From assembly GCA_943372995.1 (NCBI GenBank), contig CALSAQ010000004.1:1-64000 (forward strand): DNA of 64,000 bases, written 5' to 3'. This stretch comes from CAJBVG01 sp943372995 (GTDB taxonomy: Bacteria; Bacteroidota; Bacteroidia; Sphingobacteriales; Sphingobacteriaceae). Position numbers and translations under genes: made by a program. The notes below the pieces were generated by a model. That model worked only from the letters and a program-made list of their open reading frames with translations. It was not told the origin of the DNA and searched no databases. Positions 60,738 to 64,000 of this stretch are shown here, piece by piece (the stretch's first letter is position 1; each line of letters begins with the position of its first letter).

Positions 60738-61838
60738 TTATGATTTAATATTTTTTCTTCTATTTCTTACGTAATCTTCAAAAACGTATTCGCCTAATCC
60801 ATTTAATGAACTATAAAACGCTTTACCTCCATTGGTGCTGGTAAACTCTCTTACAAATTGTTGTAGATAAGGGTCTTTTGCAATCATGAAAGTGGTAATG
60901 GGTATTTTTAATTTTTTACATTGGGCTGCCATGTTTAAGGTTTTGTTTACTATTTTCCTGTCGAGACCCACACTATTTTTATAGTATTTAGCACCTTCTT
61001 TTAAGCACGATGGTTTACCATCGGTAATCATGAATATTTGTTTATTGTTCGTTTTTCTTCTTCTTAAAATATCTGTAGCTAACTCTAAACCTGCATAAGT
61101 ATTGGTATGATAGGGTCCAACTTGCAAGTAAGGTAAATCTTTTACTTCTATTGGCCATGCATCGTTTCCAAATACTATTATGTCTAAAGTGTCTTTTGGG
61201 TATTTTATTTTTATCAATTCTGATAGAGCCATTGCTACCTTTTTAGCAGGAGTAATTCTATCTTCTCCATAAAGTATCATGGAGTGAGAAATATCTATCA
61301 TAAGTACCGTCGACGATTGTGTTTTATAGTCGAGCTCTTCAACCTCTAAATCTCTTTCGGTTAATTGAAATTCAGAAATCCCATGATTGATTTGAGCATT
61401 ATGTATAGATTGAGTAATATCTATTCTGTCCAATGCATCTCCAAATTCGAATTGCCTGCGTTCTGCGTTTTTTTCGTCACCTAACCCAGAGAATGAAGTT
61501 TTATGTTGTCCTCTGCCAGCTTTTTTTAGTTTACCAAAAATTTCTTCTAATGCAGATTGGCGAATACCTTGTTCTGTTTTTGCCGTAATGTTCAATCCGC
61601 CATTTTCATGATCATCTTTAATGTATCCATTTTTCTTAAGATCATCAATAAAATCACCCATTCCATAGGAATCGGAAGTAATCTTGTATTTTTTATCCAA
61701 TTCGTTCATCCATTGAAGAGCTTCATTTGCATCTCCTGCAGTATAATTGAGCAGTTCGGTAAATAGCTTTAATAACTCCTCAAATGAACCTTTTGGTAAG
61801 TCGTTAGGGATATATGAACTGAATTGGTGGCCACGCAT
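60738..61838 (-). CDS. VWA-domain protein, partner of the MoxR-like ATPase
   Basis: The 366-residue protein has a helical N-terminal half and a von Willebrand A domain from about residue 175. The metal-ion adhesion site is intact: DISHS (DxSxS, about 184-188), the Thr in HTNTYAGLELA and the Asp in MITDGKPS. It is probably cytoplasmic as no signal peptide is seen. VWA partners of MoxR ATPases act as substrate adaptors. It is the first gene of the operon VWA, MoxR, metallophosphoesterase. Confidence 0.9.
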   Translation of the reverse strand: MRGHQFSSYIPNDLPKGSFEELLKLFTELLNYTAGDANEALQWMNELDKKYKITSDSYGMGDFIDDLKKNGYIKDDHENGGLNITAKTEQGIRQSALEEIFGKLKKAGRGQHKTSFSGLGDEKNAERRQFEFGDALDRIDITQSIHNAQINHGISEFQLTERDLEVEELDYKTQSSTVLMIDISHSMILYGEDRITPAKKVAMALSELIKIKYPKDTLDIIVFGNDAWPIEVKDLPYLQVGPYHTNTYAGLELATDILRRRKTNNKQIFMITDGKPSCLKEGAKYYKNSVGLDRKIVNKTLNMAAQCKKLKIPITTFMIAKDPYLQQFVREFTSTNGGKAFYSSLNGLGEYVFEDYVRNRRKNIKS

Positions 61839-61904
61839 AAACAGACTAACGTAATTAATACTATGAAAGTTTTAAAAAAATCATAAAATTAGCGAAACGA
61901 ACTT

Positions 61905-62333
61905 ATGAAGAAATTTCTACTCTTACTCTTAATATCACTGAATATTTACAGTGTTGGCGCTGCTCAAACCAAAGGTCAACGTGCAATTGCAAATTTATTA
62001 GAGCAGCAACGTCTTGCTTGGAATCGGGGTGATTTAAAAGCCTACATGGATGGATATTTGAATTCCGATTCGCTGGTTTTCATAGGTAAAAGAGGCCCTC
62101 AGTATGGCTGGCAGAAAACTTATGATAACTATTTAAAATCATATCCCAATAAATCGGCTATGGGTGAGCTGTATTTTAGTTTATTGAAAATCGACATAAT
62201 AGATTCAAAGAATGCTATGGTTCTAGGAGCTTGGATGCTAAAGAGAGAAAAGGATGAGCCAAGTGGATACTTTACATTGAGGTTGAAAAAAATAAAAGGT
62301 CAATGGAAGATTGTGTATGATCACAGCAGTTAG
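61905..62333 (+). CDS. Secreted NTF2-like (DUF4440/SnoaL) protein
   Basis: The 142-residue protein has a signal peptide (about 1-20, ending GAAQ) and a single NTF2-like cone fold: the helix IANLLEQQRLAWNRGDLKAYMDGY, the strand SLVFIGKRGPQYGW and the C-terminal strands YFTLRLKKIKGQWKIVYDHSS, as in DUF4440 proteins. These bind small ligands or act as simple isomerases; no catalytic residue is assignable. It begins 66 bases from the divergent VWA gene and is followed by the small T9SS gene with its own promoter-like element. Confidence 0.88.
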   Translation: MKKFLLLLLISLNIYSVGAAQTKGQRAIANLLEQQRLAWNRGDLKAYMDGYLNSDSLVFIGKRGPQYGWQKTYDNYLKSYPNKSAMGELYFSLLKIDIIDSKNAMVLGAWMLKREKDEPSGYFTLRLKKIKGQWKIVYDHSS

Positions 62334-62345
62334 ATACTAAAACGT

Positions 62346-62353
62346 TATTTTTG
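62346..62353 (+). promoter_or_regulatory. Putative -7 element TATTTTTG with a very short leader
   Basis: An exact TAnnTTTG match ends 13 bases before the ATG at 62367. With a start site 5-7 bases after the element the leader would be under 10 bases. Confidence 0.4.
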
Positions 62354-62366
62354 GAGTTTATTCCAC

Positions 62367-62963
62367 ATGCGTTTCCAGCTCGTATTATTTTTCTTGTTTT
62401 TAAACCTCGTTGCAAAAGCACAAGATGAAGGTCCTTTAGATGCTATCACCGCATTGGAAAATAACTCAAAAGTTTACCTCAAATGGACTATAAAATCAGG
62501 TAATACTTGTAACGGAATTAGAATACATCGCTCCAGCGATTCTATAAGTTTCAATACTATAGGTCAGATTAATGGAATATGTGGTAGCACTACAGAGTCT
62601 ATTTCGTATACTTTTACCGACGATTCTCCAAAACTCAATGCAAAAAATTACTATACAATAGAAATGGGTGATTTGGGCTTCTCTAGAATTGTTTCAGTTG
62701 AAGTATTTGATTTTAGCGCAGGAATTATCGTTAGACCCCAACCCGCAAATGAATTCGTTCAACTAATTTTTATGAACGATAGAAATGAACACTATATTCT
62801 TCAAATGTATAATTTACAAGGTGAGTTAATGGTCGAAAAATCTAGTGAAACAAATAGGTTCGAGATAGACACAAATGACTTCCCTAATGGGATTTATGTT
62901 TACAAAATAGTAAATGAAAAACTAACCCCACTTACTTCCAATAAAATTATTGTAAATAGATAA
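62367..62963 (+). CDS. Small T9SS-sorted protein with Fn3-like domain
   Basis: The 198-residue protein has a signal peptide (about 1-19, ending AKAQ), one fibronectin-III-like sandwich (about 22-115: LDAITALENNSKVYLKW, YTFTDDSPKLNAKNYYTIEM) and a C-terminal type A sorting domain (about 122-198: VRPQPANEFVQLIF, GELMVEKSS, PNGIYVYKIVNEK). It should be T9SS-exported. The usual NP pair in the sorting-domain opening reads QPAN here, a mild variant. Confidence 0.85.
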   Translation: MRFQLVLFFLFLNLVAKAQDEGPLDAITALENNSKVYLKWTIKSGNTCNGIRIHRSSDSISFNTIGQINGICGSTTESISYTFTDDSPKLNAKNYYTIEMGDLGFSRIVSVEVFDFSAGIIVRPQPANEFVQLIFMNDRNEHYILQMYNLQGELMVEKSSETNRFEIDTNDFPNGIYVYKIVNEKLTPLTSNKIIVNR

Positions 62964-63073
62964 GCACCTTTTATGTTGATTTTGAACACTTGAGAGTGGA
63001 TTAATGAAAAAATATTTTTTTTTGAAATCCAGCTAACATTATTTCTCGTTAGTTCCATCAAATGATATTCAAA

Positions 63074-63646
63074 ATGAAAAAACTTATCTCAACACTTACA
63101 TTAGCAGTAGTAGCTATTGCTTTTGTATCTACAACATCTTTCGCTCAAGGAATGTCGAAAGAAAAAACAGTTATGGTTGGTGGAGCAGCGATGTATCCAA
63201 GTAAAGACATCGTAGACAATGCTGTAAATTCTAAAGATCATACTACATTAGTTGCAGCAGTAAAAGCAGCTGGTTTAGTAGAAACTTTAAAATCTGCAGG
63301 TCCATTTACAGTGTTTGCACCTACAAATGATGCTTTTGCAAAATTACCAGCAGGAACAGTTGATAATTTATTAAAACCAGAAAACAAAGGTTCACTAACA
63401 AAAGTATTAACTTATCATGTGGTGGCAGGAAAAATGGATGCAGCTGATTTGTCGAAAGCAATTAAAAATGGCAAAGGAAAAGCTACATTAAAAACTGTTG
63501 CAGGTGGCACATTAACTGCTACAATGAAAGGTAAAAACATTATGCTAACAGATGAGAACGGTGGAATGGCTACAGTAACTATTGCTGATGTATACCAAAA
63601 AAATGGAGTAATTCACGTAATTAATTCTGTGGTATTACCTAAATAA
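63074..63646 (+). CDS. Secreted fasciclin (FAS1) domain protein
   Basis: From the ATG at 63074 the protein has 190 residues with a signal peptide (about 1-25, ending SFAQ) and one FAS1 domain. Its H1 and H2 boxes are GPFTVFAPTNDAFAKLPAGTVDNLL and the late ATVTIADVYQKNGVIHVINSVVLP, with YHVVAGKMDAADL between. FAS1 domains mediate adhesion. A short pre-domain segment contains YPSKDIVDNAVNSKDHTTLV. The preferred start is four codons inside the longest frame, giving a standard MKKL signal peptide. It ends next to the hairpin at 63648. Confidence 0.92.
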   Translation: MKKLISTLTLAVVAIAFVSTTSFAQGMSKEKTVMVGGAAMYPSKDIVDNAVNSKDHTTLVAAVKAAGLVETLKSAGPFTVFAPTNDAFAKLPAGTVDNLLKPENKGSLTKVLTYHVVAGKMDAADLSKAIKNGKGKATLKTVAGGTLTATMKGKNIMLTDENGGMATVTIADVYQKNGVIHVINSVVLPK

Positions 63647-63647
63647 T

Positions 63648-63716
63648 ATGCTTGTATGGTAATATGCTGGTATGCTAATAATTTTTATATTAGCATATCA
63701 GCATACTAGCATATTA
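63648..63716. repeat. Octamer-word intergenic hairpin (site F)
   Basis: Left words are TATGCTTG, TATGGTAA, TATGCTGG, TATGCTAA; the right arm carries complements. The best stem pairs 63661-63680 with 63688-63707 (18 of 20) around a 7-base T-rich loop. It begins one base after the fasciclin stop, and its right arm supplies the last codons and the TGA stop (63698-63700) of the convergent cyclase gene. Words match site D at 38561. Confidence 0.88.
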
Positions 63717-64000
63717 AACAAAAGAGGTTTGCTTGGACTAGCATCGGTCATTAATGATGCAATTTGTAGATTAAGAAAATAAGTTCCATCAATAACTTCG
63801 TCAGGAACATATATCAGTTCTGTAATCGTCATGTCTTTTCTAAAGCTCTCATGAAAGTCCCAATAAGCTTTATGTGCTGCTAATTCTCCTCCATCTTCTT
63901 CTCTATCAACAGAAGGTAAATCGATAAGCAAATGCTTAATGCCTAATTCACGTAAATGTTTACATAATTCGGCGCTTAAATAAGTTGGATTACTTCCCGA
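63698..64000 (-). CDS. Cyclase-family protein (kynurenine formamidase-like), partial
   Basis: The C-terminal 100 residues are visible; the gene continues beyond the right edge of the window. Reading on the minus strand from 64000 the frame gives SGSNPTYLSAELCKHLRELG, then LLIDLPSVDREEDGGELAAH, and ITELIYVPDEVIDGTYFLNLQIA. These are landmarks of the metal-dependent cyclase/formamidase family (HLLIDLPSVDRE, IPDEVxDGxY). Active-site residues of the N-terminal half are outside the window. The last residues MLVC and the TGA stop come from the hairpin repeat, so the native C-terminus was probably altered or extended by it. Confidence 0.8.
   Translation of the reverse strand, partial: SGSNPTYLSAELCKHLRELGIKHLLIDLPSVDREEDGGELAAHKAYWDFHESFRKDMTITELIYVPDEVIDGTYFLNLQIASLMTDASPSKPLLFNMLVC

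Noticed and set aside
59215..61838. MoxR/VWA pair as a magnesium chelatase
   Set aside because: No ChlH or tetrapyrrole genes are present, and the domain layout fits the general MoxR-VWA class.
1..64000. tRNA, rRNA, prophage, toxin-antitoxin, restriction-modification or biosynthetic clusters
   Set aside because: No such genes or structures were recognised; the SNF2 helicase, MoxR/VWA pair and DUF1801 protein stand in housekeeping-like contexts rather than a defence island.

Overview
This window comes from an AT-rich (roughly one third G+C by eye) genome of the phylum Bacteroidota. The pointers are: gliding genes gldE and gldD directly behind ssb; four proteins with a recognisable type IX secretion (T9SS) C-terminal sorting domain; Omp28, DUF6029 and TlpA envelope proteins; a truncated KdpD-type kinase; many lipoproteins; little sign of Shine-Dalgarno sequences; and -7 promoter elements of the Bacteroidota type TAnnTTTG. 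I cannot place it below phylum, although gliding and T9SS genes fit Flavobacteriia, Sphingobacteriia or Cytophagia-like groups. No rRNA, tRNA, insertion sequence, prophage or CRISPR array was seen, and no stretch over 300 bases lacks a gene.

Layout. 1-4.6 kb: a poly-C run (probably an assembly end), a SPOR-like protein, a thioredoxin-fold protein and an M1 aminopeptidase. 4.6-7.7 kb (minus): DinB-like protein, a degenerate thiamine-diphosphokinase-like protein, MFS and TerC transporters. 7.7-15.3 kb: aspS, a truncated PKD protein, a shortened methyltransferase-like protein, SirB1-like protein, M16 peptidase, O-methyltransferase, bioY. 15.3-20.7 kb: SNF2 helicase, dapF, HtrA protease. 20.8-25.6 kb (minus): an overlapping operon of a DUF1275 fusion, lipase, DUF1003 and UbiA-like protein, preceded by an SRPBCC protein. 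25.6-30.7 kb (minus): a potassium module with KdpD/KdpE-like regulators, Kup and a porin. 30.8-38.6 kb: NlpC/P60 hydrolase, pdhA and pdhC, DUF1801 protein, di-haem peroxidase, M20 and M28 peptidases. 38.6-45.3 kb: HU, TPR protein, a 29-residue basic protein and rng on the minus strand, facing away from mutY, ssb, gldE and gldD. 45.3-51.4 kb: envelope thiol proteins (Omp28, DUF6029, TlpA, Omp28-T9SS) and a small T9SS protein. 51.4-57.3 kb: serine hydrolase, APC permease, rhodanese, GNAT, BNR-like T9SS protein. 57.4-64 kb: DUF6265 lipoprotein, phosphoesterase with a MoxR/VWA pair, NTF2-like, T9SS and fasciclin proteins, and a cyclase cut by the window edge.

The most unusual structure is not a gene. 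Seven intergenic inverted repeats are each built from degenerate tandem words with a period of 7 bases (24984, 33963, 45259, 51356) or 8 bases (4561, 38561, 63648). They lie tightly against stop codons, usually between convergent genes, and word sequence differs between sites while the architecture is the same. Two further heptamer runs without an inverted arm lie in the pdhA-pdhC gap. Secondary curiosities are a perfect 34-bp palindrome at 35953, three eroded or shortened genes close together (6570-11900), and an in-frame fusion that carries a signal-peptide-like segment in its middle (23329-24975).
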